A stretch of 64,000 bases of DNA from Bacteroidales bacterium. Its GTDB lineage: Bacteria; Bacteroidota; Bacteroidia; Bacteroidales; UBA932. The notes under the pieces were generated by a model. That model did no database searches. It saw only the letters and a list, made by a program, of their open reading frames with translations, and was not told the origin of the DNA. Position numbers and translations under genes: made by a program. Within the stretch, counting starts at the first letter, position 1. Each line of letters starts with the position of its first letter. This document shows, piece by piece, positions 19,923-28,329 of the stretch. The stretch spans positions 1 to 64,000 of the forward strand of contig JAFUWZ010000007.1 of assembly GCA_017471045.1 (NCBI GenBank). Reading direction: 5' to 3'.

Positions 19923-21394
19923 GAGCGAGATGGTTTCTGATCCCGGCCGCCTGGCTGGCCGTCGCCTGTGCGTCCCGCGCCGTACCGGAGGAGAGATGGG
20001 CACAGGAAGTCCAGATTTTTCCCGACTACAAGGAGGTCACCGTACCACCCAACATCGCGCCCCTGGACTTTTCGGTGGAGGAAGCGGGAGCGTGGCGGCT
20101 CGTCGTGGAAGGAGCGGACGGGCGCGCGTTCGGGGTCAAGGCCCGCCGGGGCCTATTCCGCATTCCGGCCCGCCGGTGGCGGTCCATCCTGTCCGCTTCC
20201 CGGGGCGGAGCACTGCGCCTGACGCTGTGCCGGCGGGAAAAGGGGACGTGGTCGGCCCTGGCCCCGTTCCTCATTTTCGTATCGCCGGATCCGGTCGATT
20301 CGCACATCGCCTACCGGCTCATCGCGCCGGGCTACGGACTCTGGAACGAGATGGGGATCTACCAGCGGGACCTGGAATCCTACCGGCAGACGCCCGTCTA
20401 TGAGAACCGGCTGACCTCGTACAACTGCGTGAACTGCCACTCGTTCCCGATGCAGGATCCCGGACGGATGGTGTTCCACATGCGGGCCAACAACGCCGGG
20501 ACGGTGCTCTGCGAGGGGGATCATCTCGAGAAACTCAACACCAAGACGCCCGAGACCCTTTCGGCCCTGGTGTATCCTTATTGGCATCCGCAGGATGATC
20601 TGATCGCTTTTTCCGTCAATCAGACCTGGCAGTCGTTCCACGCCCACGATGCCAACCGGATCGAGGTGTACGACGGAGCCTCCGACGTGGTGGTGTACGA
20701 CCTGCGCAGCCATGCGGTCTTTTCGGATCCTTTGTTGATGAGTCCGGACGCCTTCGAGACTTTCCCGGCTTTTTCGCCGGACGGCAAGGCGCTGTATTTC
20801 TGCACGGCGCCGGCCATAGACCCGATGCCCGAGGGGTACAGGCAGGTGCATTACAACCTGTGCCGGATCGGCTTCGATCCCGACACCCGGACGTTCAAGG
20901 GCCCCGTGGACACGCTGTTCCACGCGGCGGACACCTCCAGCGCATCGTTCCCCCGGATCTCCCCCGACGGCCGGCATCTGGTCTTCACGAAGCATGCGTT
21001 CGGCAATTTCTCGATCTGGCACCACGACGCCGACCTGTACCGGGTGGATCTCTCGGACGGTACGGTCTCCGCGATGACGGCCGTCAACAGCGACGACACG
21101 GAGAGCTATCACAGCTGGAGCCACAACAGCCGCTGGATGGTATTCAGCAGCCGGCGCATCGACGGACTGTACACCCGTCTGTATATCACGCACATCGATG
21201 AGCAAGGCAACGCCTCCAAGCCGTTCCTGCTCCCGCAGAAAGATCCCAAACGCTATTATGCCGACCTGTTGTTTTCGTACAACATCCCCGAATTCATCAC
21301 CGGCGCCGTCACCTTCGACCGGCACCGCATCGCCGCGATGATGCGCCACGAGCCGGGGACGGACCTGACTTTCCGGCCGTCCGACCCGTCCTGA
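19919..21394 (+). CDS. Lipoprotein beta-propeller (PD40/TolB-like) with one c-type heme site
   Basis: A 491-residue exported protein. The N-terminus ends with AVACAS, a lipobox-like site. A Cys-X-X-Cys-His heme motif (CVNCH) occupies residues 170-174. After it come repeated WD40-like/PD40 units: FPAFSPDGKALYF, FPRISPDGRHLVF and YHSWSHNSRWMVFSS, each a propeller strand. A single-heme propeller lipoprotein could exchange electrons with the nearby tetraheme protein or bind a partner. It is coupled to the preceding membrane protein by a 4-nt overlap. Heme attachment would need the ResB/CcsA pair encoded in the divergent operon. Confidence 0.82.
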   Translation: MRARWFLIPAAWLAVACASRAVPEERWAQEVQIFPDYKEVTVPPNIAPLDFSVEEAGAWRLVVEGADGRAFGVKARRGLFRIPARRWRSILSASRGGALRLTLCRREKGTWSALAPFLIFVSPDPVDSHIAYRLIAPGYGLWNEMGIYQRDLESYRQTPVYENRLTSYNCVNCHSFPMQDPGRMVFHMRANNAGTVLCEGDHLEKLNTKTPETLSALVYPYWHPQDDLIAFSVNQTWQSFHAHDANRIEVYDGASDVVVYDLRSHAVFSDPLLMSPDAFETFPAFSPDGKALYFCTAPAIDPMPEGYRQVHYNLCRIGFDPDTRTFKGPVDTLFHAADTSSASFPRISPDGRHLVFTKHAFGNFSIWHHDADLYRVDLSDGTVSAMTAVNSDDTESYHSWSHNSRWMVFSSRRIDGLYTRLYITHIDEQGNASKPFLLPQKDPKRYYADLLFSYNIPEFITGAVTFDRHRIAAMMRHEPGTDLTFRPSDPS

Positions 21395-21533
21395 GCGGAC
21401 TCCGGATGAAGGCCGTCGTCGTGCAGGTCAGGCCGTCGAAGCGGCCCTGGCCAGGGATCCGGTATGCGCCGCGCGGGCCGCAGGACAGCAGGGTGCAGGC
21501 GAGGGCGAGCATGGCTTGCAGGATTCGGGCAGG

Positions 21534-21565
21534 CAGAGATTCTTCGACTGCGCTCGGAATGACAA
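21534..21565 (+). repeat. REP-like repeat, copy 1
   Basis: This stretch contains AGATTCTTCGACTGCGCTCG followed by GAATGACAAA, a palindrome-containing dispersed element of the REP type. A second, slightly diverged copy lies at 21926-21959, on the other side of the small gene. The rest of the 212-bp gap 21395-21606 has no gene that I can support. Confidence 0.6.
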
Positions 21566-21575
21566 AAAGATTTCG

Positions 21576-21583
21576 TACCTTTG
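21576..21583 (+). promoter_or_regulatory. -7 box upstream of the 95-residue protein
   Basis: TACCTTTG matches TAnnTTTG and lies 23 nt before the ATG at 21607, directly downstream of the REP-like repeat. No -33 TTTG is visible because the repeat occupies that position. Confidence 0.45.
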
Positions 21584-21606
21584 CCAAGAATCAAAACAGA
21601 AAGACA

Positions 21607-21894
21607 ATGAATCTTCGTGACATTAAAAAGGACATCGAATACGTGCTGGGCGCGTTCATTGATGATTGCAGCGTTTTCGCCACGGTCAATGCCAAAGTTT
21701 CCGACGACGAACTGGCAGGACTTTTCGAGGAAGCGGCCGACCTCTACAATGAGTTGAAGGACAAGGCCAACGCAAAGGTGGAAGGCAGCAAGAAAGCCTA
21801 CTACACCGCGTTGCGCAAGGAGGTGCTGGACAAGACGGACGCCCTCTACGAGAAGCTTAGCGGGATCGTGAAGAAACACACGGCCGAGGCTTAA
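21607..21894 (+). CDS. Small conserved-looking cytoplasmic protein, unknown function
   Basis: A 95-residue, mostly helical, acidic protein starting MNLRDIKKDIEYVLGAF. It has no signal peptide, membrane segment or catalytic motif; the heptad-like pattern in 40-90 suggests a helical bundle. I recall similar short proteins in Bacteroidetes but cannot name the family. The ATG at 21607 is preferred because an upstream extension would read through the REP-like repeat. It is flanked on both sides by copies of that repeat. Confidence 0.75.
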   Translation: MNLRDIKKDIEYVLGAFIDDCSVFATVNAKVSDDELAGLFEEAADLYNELKDKANAKVEGSKKAYYTALRKEVLDKTDALYEKLSGIVKKHTAEA

Positions 21895-21925
21895 TCCTGC
21901 GAGACTTCCCTTTTAAACCGACCGA

Positions 21926-21959
21926 AAGATTCTTCGCTTCGCTCCGAATGACAAAGAAT
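21926..21959 (+). repeat. REP-like repeat, copy 2
   Basis: AAGATTCTTCGCTTCGCTCC followed by GAATGACAAAG repeats the element at 21534-21565 in the same orientation, with a few changes. The CGCTTCGCTCCG core can fold back partly on itself. The copy lies between the small gene and the PBP4-type peptidase. Confidence 0.6.
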
Positions 21960-22000
21960 CTGTTCTGGCCGGCTTTTTTCATTCCAAGCCTGTTCCTGCC

Positions 22001-23503
22001 ATGAGAAGACTCCTGCTCCTGCTCGCCGCCCTGACGCTGGCCCTTCCGATCCCGGCGCAGACCAACCTCCGCACCACTCTCCGGCAACTCCAGGGCCACG
22101 CCGCCCTCAATGGCGCCGAATGGGGCGTACTGGCCGTGCGTCTCGGCGGGGACACGCTGGCCGCCCTCAATGCGGACAAGCGTCTGGTCCCGGCCTCCAA
22201 CGTCAAGGTCATCACGGCCGGAGCGGCGCTGCACAGCCTCGGACCCGACTACCGCTTCCTGACGGACCTGGCCTACAGCGGCAAGATCGTGGACGGCGTC
22301 CTCAAGGGTGACCTCTACATCATCGGCGGCGGAGACCCGACGACCGCCTCCAAAACCGCCTGCGCCACCCCGATGACGCAGCTGTTCGCCCAATGGAAGA
22401 AAATCCTGGACGATGCCGGCATCCGGTCCATCGACGGCACCGTCATCGGCGACGGCCGCGGCTGGGGCGGGCGGGTCCCGTGCAAGGACTGGAGCGTCGA
22501 GGACATCAATTTCTACTACGGCGCCATGCCGGGCGCCCTCAATTTTTACGGCAACGCCCAGGACTTCACCGTCGCGCCGTCCGACACGGTCGGCAAGCCG
22601 GTGCGCATCACGCCTTTCTTTCCGGATGCCCCGTGGATGATCTTCAACCACGCCGCCACAACGGGCGAACGGGGCTGCGGCGACCAGCTGCTGTACAGCG
22701 CCTCCGAGGCCGGACCCTTCGGCCGGATGTACGGCAGATTCGCCATCGACCGCAAGTCCAAGGTCGAGGAGTGCATCAACCATTTCCCGGAATACACCCT
22801 CGCCTACTACTTCCACAACTACTTGGCAGAGAACGGTTTGCCGGTCAGCAACGCCTTTGCGGAGATCAGCCCCTACGGCCTGATCCGGCGCGACATGTTC
22901 CTCTACGACGACGGTGAGCCGGCCGCGACGACGCGGCAGATGACCCGGCTGGGCGGCACGCAGTCCTCCGCGCTGATCGACATCCTCGGGGAAATGATGA
23001 AGCGCAGCGACAATTTCCTGGCGGAAGCCGTACTCAAGGCCATGGGCCACGACACCTACGGACGCGCGGTCCTGGACTCCGCCCTGCTGGCGGAGAAACG
23101 GGTCCTGGGCCAGTTGGGGCTCAAGACGGACGGTGTCATCCAGCTGCGCGACGGCAGCGGCCTCGCCCGGACCAACTACGCCTCCCCTGCCTTTTTCGTG
23201 CAGTTCCTGCGCACGATGGCGTGCCAGGGCGAATACACCCAATACCGCCGCACCTTCCCGCAGCCCGGGCAAGGCACGCTGGCCGCCCGCATGGCCCAGG
23301 CGGATCCCGCCCTGAAGAAAAGGGTGTACATGAAGAGCGGCTCGATGAACGGCGTACGCTGCTTCTGCGGCTACGTCACGCCGGCTGACGGGCGCACGGA
23401 GCAGACGATCGTCTTTTCGCTGATGATCAACAATGCCACCGTCTCCTCTGCGACGCTCAATCCCTTGATTGACAAGATCCTCACCGCCATCGCCAGTCAA
23501 TAG
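22001..23503 (+). CDS. dacB: D-alanyl-D-alanine carboxypeptidase/endopeptidase (PBP4 type)
   Basis: A 500-residue periplasmic serine peptidase of family S13 with signal peptide MRRLLLLLAALTLALPIPAQ. All three penicillin-binding motifs are visible: SNVK (Ser66-Lys69), SDN in MMKRSDNFLAEA near residue 338, and KSG in MKSGSMNGVRC near 446. The large insertion between the first two motifs is typical of PBP4. It trims or cleaves peptide cross-links in peptidoglycan. No operon partner is obvious. Confidence 0.95.
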   Translation: MRRLLLLLAALTLALPIPAQTNLRTTLRQLQGHAALNGAEWGVLAVRLGGDTLAALNADKRLVPASNVKVITAGAALHSLGPDYRFLTDLAYSGKIVDGVLKGDLYIIGGGDPTTASKTACATPMTQLFAQWKKILDDAGIRSIDGTVIGDGRGWGGRVPCKDWSVEDINFYYGAMPGALNFYGNAQDFTVAPSDTVGKPVRITPFFPDAPWMIFNHAATTGERGCGDQLLYSASEAGPFGRMYGRFAIDRKSKVEECINHFPEYTLAYYFHNYLAENGLPVSNAFAEISPYGLIRRDMFLYDDGEPAATTRQMTRLGGTQSSALIDILGEMMKRSDNFLAEAVLKAMGHDTYGRAVLDSALLAEKRVLGQLGLKTDGVIQLRDGSGLARTNYASPAFFVQFLRTMACQGEYTQYRRTFPQPGQGTLAARMAQADPALKKRVYMKSGSMNGVRCFCGYVTPADGRTEQTIVFSLMINNATVSSATLNPLIDKILTAIASQ

Positions 23504-23504
23504 G

Positions 23505-23756
23505 ATGAAGATGATATCTTTCAGGAAACTTATTGTTCTTCTGCTCTTGACGGCTTGTACGGTACACCTTGATCCCCGGCTTGAAATGGCAGAATCTCTC
23601 ATCCGAGAACGTCCGGACAGTTCGTTAATTAGTCAAGCCTGCCAAAGCCCCCCTACGCGACAACCGCGGGAGTTAAGTATCGGCAGGCACTTTGTTTCTT
23701 TCATACGCTCTGTCTGCAGTTACACGATCATACATTGTTCATATGAGACGCTTTAG
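23505..23756 (+). pseudogene. Remnant of an exported lipoprotein gene
   Basis: The first 40 codons encode a signal peptide with lipobox (LLLLTACTV) followed by LEMAESLIRERPDSSLIS, the start seen in Bacteroidetes TPR-type lipoproteins (ERPDSAL motif). After that the frame loses resemblance to the family and runs out, so most of the gene is missing. The stretch is markedly AT-richer than its neighbours. The next gene starts inside its end (23743). A short intact lipoprotein cannot be excluded. Confidence 0.45.
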
Positions 23757-24456
23757 TTTATTTGTTTTCATCTCAATACTCTGCGGGTGTTGTTTCACCG
23801 GCCAGGCTCAAACCTCATGTATTGACTCTCTTTTACACGCAAAGTTTCATAATTATGGGATTGAACTCAGCATACCCATTGGCTATGTCGCAAATGATTG
23901 TAAAATAATATGGAGTCCCAACGATGCCCAGAAGCACTATTTAGGGGTGTTTGATATAGCGGCCTGCAGTCCGGACAATAATTGTATGATCCTATATCCC
24001 GAGTTTGTGTTCAGACTCCTGCATAAAGGTGAAGACTCCTCAGATGGGCGATTACGATATATGGCTCGGGAAATTATGGAAGGAACAAAACTTCTGGACG
24101 AAGAATACCGATATACCGATAACAGAGGTCCGTTGTTTTGGGTCGGAGATAATGTGTCGACAGTTTCAGGACAATGGGTAAACAAATCATTCAATGCAGA
24201 CAAAGTATTCATCTACCCCCTGCCACGAAACCATTCTGCATTTAAAGTCAACAAAGGTGTTATGCCTATCTCTATCGATTCATTTCAACATCTAATTCGA
24301 GTCTATTTCACCCGAAAAGAAGGTGCCTATTGCGATCTGTTAATGCTTCTGACAGATGATGGCATGGAAGACGCAGAGAAGTATTTGTCAGACCTGAAAG
24401 GCAACATTCGATTTGATGATAGGATCATTCATGAAAAATGGGAGTTGATTCCATAA
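23743..24456 (+). CDS. Orphan secreted protein in an AT-rich patch
   Basis: A 237-residue protein with signal peptide MRRFSLFVFISILCGCCFTGQAQ. It has no membrane segment or recognised motif; the body is mixed alpha/beta with several Trp and Cys residues. Composition is far more AT-rich than the roughly 60% GC of the surrounding genes, which points to recent acquisition. No homolog is recognised. Alternative upstream starts exist, but ATG 23743 gives a clean signal peptide. The 180 bp after it (24457-24638) hold only the next promoter. Confidence 0.7.
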   Translation: MRRFSLFVFISILCGCCFTGQAQTSCIDSLLHAKFHNYGIELSIPIGYVANDCKIIWSPNDAQKHYLGVFDIAACSPDNNCMILYPEFVFRLLHKGEDSSDGRLRYMAREIMEGTKLLDEEYRYTDNRGPLFWVGDNVSTVSGQWVNKSFNADKVFIYPLPRNHSAFKVNKGVMPISIDSFQHLIRVYFTRKEGAYCDLLMLLTDDGMEDAEKYLSDLKGNIRFDDRIIHEKWELIP

Positions 24457-24609
24457 ACATCTAACATATTCAGTATAATCCTTTACGGATCCATCGACGA
24501 ATGCTGAACCCTTCGCGCGGTGGAACAGACACCATTCCCTGGACGGGACGGATTGATCGGGACAAGGCAGGACCGGCTGGGAAAGAAACAGGGTATTAGT
24601 TTTTTTACT

Positions 24610-24617
24610 TATCTTTG
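24610..24617 (+). promoter_or_regulatory. -7 box of the fatty-acid operon
   Basis: TATCTTTG, a perfect -7 element, lies 21 nt before the GTG start at 24639. A consensus -33 box is not seen at 17-21 nt. The box excludes a TTG start at 24615, which would fall inside it. Confidence 0.55.
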
Positions 24618-24638
24618 TTTCGTACAAAACCTTGCGAC

Positions 24639-26318
24639 GTGACTGAAACCCTGACATCGGAGCGCTATCTGCAGATGCTCCGCCAAGGTGCCGCCCGGCT
24701 GGAAGCCCACCGAACGGCCATCAACGATCTCAACGTCTTCCCGATCCCGGACGGGGATACGGGTGACAATATGCACATGACCCTCTGCGGCGGCACGGCC
24801 GCCCCAGCCACCGGCGGCCTGGGTGAGACCGCCCGCGCCGCTTCCCAAGGTATGCTGCTCGGGGCCCGGGGCAACTCGGGCGTCATCTTGTCCCGCTTCT
24901 TCGCGGGGATCGCGAAGGGACTGGACGGCGTACGGACAGCCGACCCCCAGGCTTTCTGCCTGGCACTGGATGAAGGCGTCCGGAGCGCTTACGGGGCCGT
25001 CTCCGACCCGGTCGAAGGCACGATGCTGACCGTCCTGCGGGAAGGGGTCGCCCACGCAGAAGGCGCCACTTACGAAGCAGCGTTCAAGGCCATGATCGAG
25101 GAGATGAAAGCCTCCCTCGACCGGACACCGGAACTGCTTCCCGTGCTGAAGGACGCCGGAGTCGTGGACAGCGGCGGCGCCGGTGTGCTCTGTATCATGG
25201 AAGGGATGCTGGATGCCCTGGAAGGGCGGCTGAGCGAAGCGAGCGCGCCCGCAGTTGCCACATCCCGACCCGCCGCCGACCTGGACCGTTTCGGCCCGGA
25301 CAGCGAGCTGACCTTCGGCTATTGCACCGAGTTCCTGCTGCGCCTGCAGACGGCCAAGGTCGGGGATCCGGAGCAATTCGACGTCACGCAAGTCCGCGAA
25401 TGGCTCGACCGGGTCGGCGAGAGCGTCGTCTGCTTCCGGGAGGGCAGCATCGTCAAGGTCCACGTCCACACCCGCACCCCGGGAGACATCCTCAGCCATG
25501 CGCAGCGCTGGGGCGAATTCCTGACCGTCAAGATCGAGAACATGACCCTCCAGCACAGCGGGGTGACGATCCGCAACCCGTTCTCCCCGACCCGGGCTGT
25601 CGAAGCCGCAACCCCGGTGGCAGCAGCCCCGGAAGAGCCCTTCACGCAGCGCCAGCGGCGCTATGCCGTCGTCGCCGTCGCATCGGGTGAAGGCCTGATC
25701 CAGGCCTTCCGGGACGCCGGCGTGGAGGAGGTGATCGAGGGCGGACAGACGATGAATCCCAGCGCCGCCGACTTCCTCGCCGCCTTCGACCGCGCCCAGG
25801 CCGGAACCCTTTTCGTATTCCCCAACAACTCCAATATCCTCCTGACCGCCCGCCAGGCAGCCTCGCTCTACGACAAGGCCGAGGTCATCGTCCTGCCCAG
25901 CAAGGATGTCGGCGCCGGCTATCTCGCCGCTGCATCGGTGGACCGCAGCTGCAAGGACCCCGCCGGGATCCGGACGGCGGCCGAGGCGGCGATCGCCTCC
26001 GCCGTGACCGTCCACGTCTCCCGCGCCAACCGGAACGCCCGGATGGACGGGGTCACGGTGCACGAAGGCGACTTCATCGCCTACGGGCATGACCGCATCC
26101 TCTGCGCCTGCGCCCGTCGCCATGAAGCCGCCCTGCAAGCCGTACAGGCCCTCTCGATCGCCGACCACGACGTCGCCCTGGTCTTCCGCGGCCAGGACCC
26201 CCCGGCAGAAGAAGCGGAGCAGCTCGTCTCGGAACTCCAAGCGCGCTGCCCCCGCACCGAAGTGATCCTTTCCGAGGGCGGCCAACCCATCCACGACTAT
26301 ATTATAACACTATGCTGA
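24639..26318 (+). CDS. fakA: FakA-type fatty acid kinase (DAK2-like)
   Basis: A 559-residue protein. The N-terminal DhaL-like kinase domain carries PIPDGDTGDNM (metal-binding Asp cluster, about 33-43) and GARGNSGVILSRFF (about 77-90). A middle domain and a C-terminal DegV-like domain with NNSNILLTARQA follow, the architecture of FakA/YloV. FakA phosphorylates fatty acids held by FakB, giving acyl-phosphate for PlsX. GTG 24639 was chosen because it follows the -7 box at a sensible distance. The end overlaps fakB by 7 nt, and plsX and acp lie downstream, which supports the assignment strongly. Confidence 0.88.
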   Translation: MTETLTSERYLQMLRQGAARLEAHRTAINDLNVFPIPDGDTGDNMHMTLCGGTAAPATGGLGETARAASQGMLLGARGNSGVILSRFFAGIAKGLDGVRTADPQAFCLALDEGVRSAYGAVSDPVEGTMLTVLREGVAHAEGATYEAAFKAMIEEMKASLDRTPELLPVLKDAGVVDSGGAGVLCIMEGMLDALEGRLSEASAPAVATSRPAADLDRFGPDSELTFGYCTEFLLRLQTAKVGDPEQFDVTQVREWLDRVGESVVCFREGSIVKVHVHTRTPGDILSHAQRWGEFLTVKIENMTLQHSGVTIRNPFSPTRAVEAATPVAAAPEEPFTQRQRRYAVVAVASGEGLIQAFRDAGVEEVIEGGQTMNPSAADFLAAFDRAQAGTLFVFPNNSNILLTARQAASLYDKAEVIVLPSKDVGAGYLAAASVDRSCKDPAGIRTAAEAAIASAVTVHVSRANRNARMDGVTVHEGDFIAYGHDRILCACARRHEAALQAVQALSIADHDVALVFRGQDPPAEEAEQLVSELQARCPRTEVILSEGGQPIHDYIITLC

Positions 26319-27187
26319 CACTCTTTACCGACACCGACACCGATTTCACACCCCGAGTCGCCGCTGAATACGGCTTCAAGCTGATCAGCATGCCTTACAG
26401 CATCGACGGGGAGACTTTCTTCCCGTATCAGGGGTATGACGAATTCGACTTCCATGCCTTTTACGACCGGCTGCGCGGCGGTGTCCTCCCGACGACCAGC
26501 GCCCTGGGCGAGGATGCCTACCTCCGCTGTTTCGAGCCCGAATTTGCCGCCGGCAACGACATCCTCTACATCCACTTCAGCGCCGCGATGACGATGACTT
26601 TCCAGTCGATGGACAAGGCGCTCGCGATCCTCAAGGAGAAATATCCGGAGCGCAAGTTCTACGGCATCGACACCAAGGGCATCACCATCGTCAGCTACCT
26701 GATCACCCGCGAGCTGGGTGACCGGCTCAAGGCCGGCATGAGCGCCGAAGAGGCCGTCGCCTGGGCCGCCAAGGAGGTGGACAACTTCTCGCAGTATTTC
26801 TTTGCGGATGACCTGAAGTTTTTCCGCCGCAGCGGGAGGGTCGGTGGCCTCGCGGCGACGATGGGCGGCCTGATCGGCCTGCGTCCCGTCATCCACATGA
26901 GCCAGGCCGGCAAGATGGAGAGCCTCGGCACCGTCAAGGGCCGCGTGCAGGTGATGGAGCGCCTGGTCAAGTATGTCGAGGATTACGGCGACGAGATCAA
27001 GGCGCACCGTTTCATCATCGGGCATACCGATGCCCCCGAACTGGCCCGGCAACTCGCCGGCATGCTCCAGGAGCGCTTCGGCACGGACCTGGAGATCGAA
27101 TTTGTCTGCACCAACCCCACGGCAGGCAGCCATTGCGGCCCCAATGGCGTGGGGATCGCTTTCCACTCTAAAGGACGACTGCAATAA
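26312..27187 (+). CDS. fakB: FakB/DegV fatty-acid-binding protein
   Basis: A 291-residue DegV (EDD-fold) protein, which holds a fatty acid for the kinase. Conserved blocks are LPTTSALGEDAYLRCFE (about 51-67), LYIHFSAAMTMTFQSMDKA and the FRRSGRVGG / GLIGLRPVIHM region (about 171-200). The start overlaps the fakA stop by 7 nt. Bacterial genomes often carry several FakB paralogs with different acyl preference; only one is present here. Confidence 0.88.
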   Translation: MLTLFTDTDTDFTPRVAAEYGFKLISMPYSIDGETFFPYQGYDEFDFHAFYDRLRGGVLPTTSALGEDAYLRCFEPEFAAGNDILYIHFSAAMTMTFQSMDKALAILKEKYPERKFYGIDTKGITIVSYLITRELGDRLKAGMSAEEAVAWAAKEVDNFSQYFFADDLKFFRRSGRVGGLAATMGGLIGLRPVIHMSQAGKMESLGTVKGRVQVMERLVKYVEDYGDEIKAHRFIIGHTDAPELARQLAGMLQERFGTDLEIEFVCTNPTAGSHCGPNGVGIAFHSKGRLQ

Positions 27188-27199
27188 AACCTGAAGCCT

Positions 27200-28327
27200 A
27201 TGATAGAGATCGTAGAAGCGCTGACCAAGCGTCAGCAACGGGACTTCCTGAATTTCCCCAATGACCTGTTCCGAGGCAACCCCAGCTATGTCCCGCCGCT
27301 CTGGGTCGACGAGAAGAAGATCTTCCGCAAGGATTACCTCTACTACGAGACCAGCGAGGCAGTCTATTACAATGCCTACAAGGACGGCGTGATGGCCGGC
27401 CGCATCAGCGGCATCCTCCAGAAAGCCTCCAACGAGAAGATGGGGCAGAAGCGGATCCGTTTCACCCGTTTCGACTGTATCGAGGACTTCAAGGTCGCCC
27501 AGGCCCTGTTTGCAAAAGTCGAAGCCTGGGCCCGGTCCAAAGGGATGGATACGGTGTGCGGCCCGCTCGGTTTCTCGGACCTCGAGCGGGAGGGCCTGCT
27601 GGTCGAGGGCTTCGAAGAGCCGGAAACCTTTGAGGAGCAATACAACCCGCCCTACTACGTGGACTTCATCGAGCGCCTGGGCTACACCAAGGAAGTGGAC
27701 TGGCTGGAGTCGCGCATCTATGCTTCCGATCCGGAGACGGAGAAGCAGATGTTCGAGATGTCGGAGTTCATCATGAAGCGCTACAACCTGCGCTTCGGTC
27801 CGGCCAAGAGCGGGCGCGATTTCATCAAGCGCTACCTGGACGGATTCTTCGAGATCCTGGACAAGTCCTATGAGCATATCTACGGCACCGTGCCCTTCAC
27901 CGAGAGCATGAAGCAGCTGATGGTGGACAATTTCACCCTGCTCGTGGACGAGAAGCATGCCGCCGTCGTGCTGGACGAGAACGACAAGGTCATCCTGATC
28001 GCCCTCTGCCTGCCGAGCATCGCCAAGGCCATGCAGCGCAGCAACGGCCATCTGACGCCCCGGGCGCTGCTGGACATCCTCCGGGCCAAACGCCGCCCCG
28101 AGATCATCGATTTCGCCCTCATCGGCGTCGATCCGGCCTGGCTCAACCGCGGCGTGAGCGTCTGCATCGCCGCCCGCCTGTCCGAGCGGCTGCGCACCGC
28201 CCCGGGGCTCAAATACGGTGAGACCAACCTCAACCTGGAGGACAACGCGGCGATCCTGCACCTGTGGAAGCGCTTCAAGCACGAGACGGTCAAGCGCCGC
28301 AGGGCCTATGTCAAAAGCCTGGCATAG
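27200..28327 (+). CDS. GNAT-fold acetyltransferase-like protein (YghO type)
   Basis: A 375-residue cytoplasmic protein with GNAT-like features: the CGPLGFSDLEREGLLVEGF block near 120-138 and a C-terminal WLNRGVSVCIAARLSERL helix near 315-332. It resembles the YghO family of uncharacterised N-acyltransferases. It lies 12 nt after fakB and 2 nt before plsX, so it may act on a lipid intermediate; that is inferred from position only. Confidence 0.7.
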   Translation: MIEIVEALTKRQQRDFLNFPNDLFRGNPSYVPPLWVDEKKIFRKDYLYYETSEAVYYNAYKDGVMAGRISGILQKASNEKMGQKRIRFTRFDCIEDFKVAQALFAKVEAWARSKGMDTVCGPLGFSDLEREGLLVEGFEEPETFEEQYNPPYYVDFIERLGYTKEVDWLESRIYASDPETEKQMFEMSEFIMKRYNLRFGPAKSGRDFIKRYLDGFFEILDKSYEHIYGTVPFTESMKQLMVDNFTLLVDEKHAAVVLDENDKVILIALCLPSIAKAMQRSNGHLTPRALLDILRAKRRPEIIDFALIGVDPAWLNRGVSVCIAARLSERLRTAPGLKYGETNLNLEDNAAILHLWKRFKHETVKRRRAYVKSLA

Positions 28328-28329
28328 CG

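Noticed and set aside
23505-24456. Insertion sequence or phage remnant in the AT-rich patch
   Set aside because: No transposase, integrase, terminal inverted repeat or target duplication could be seen.
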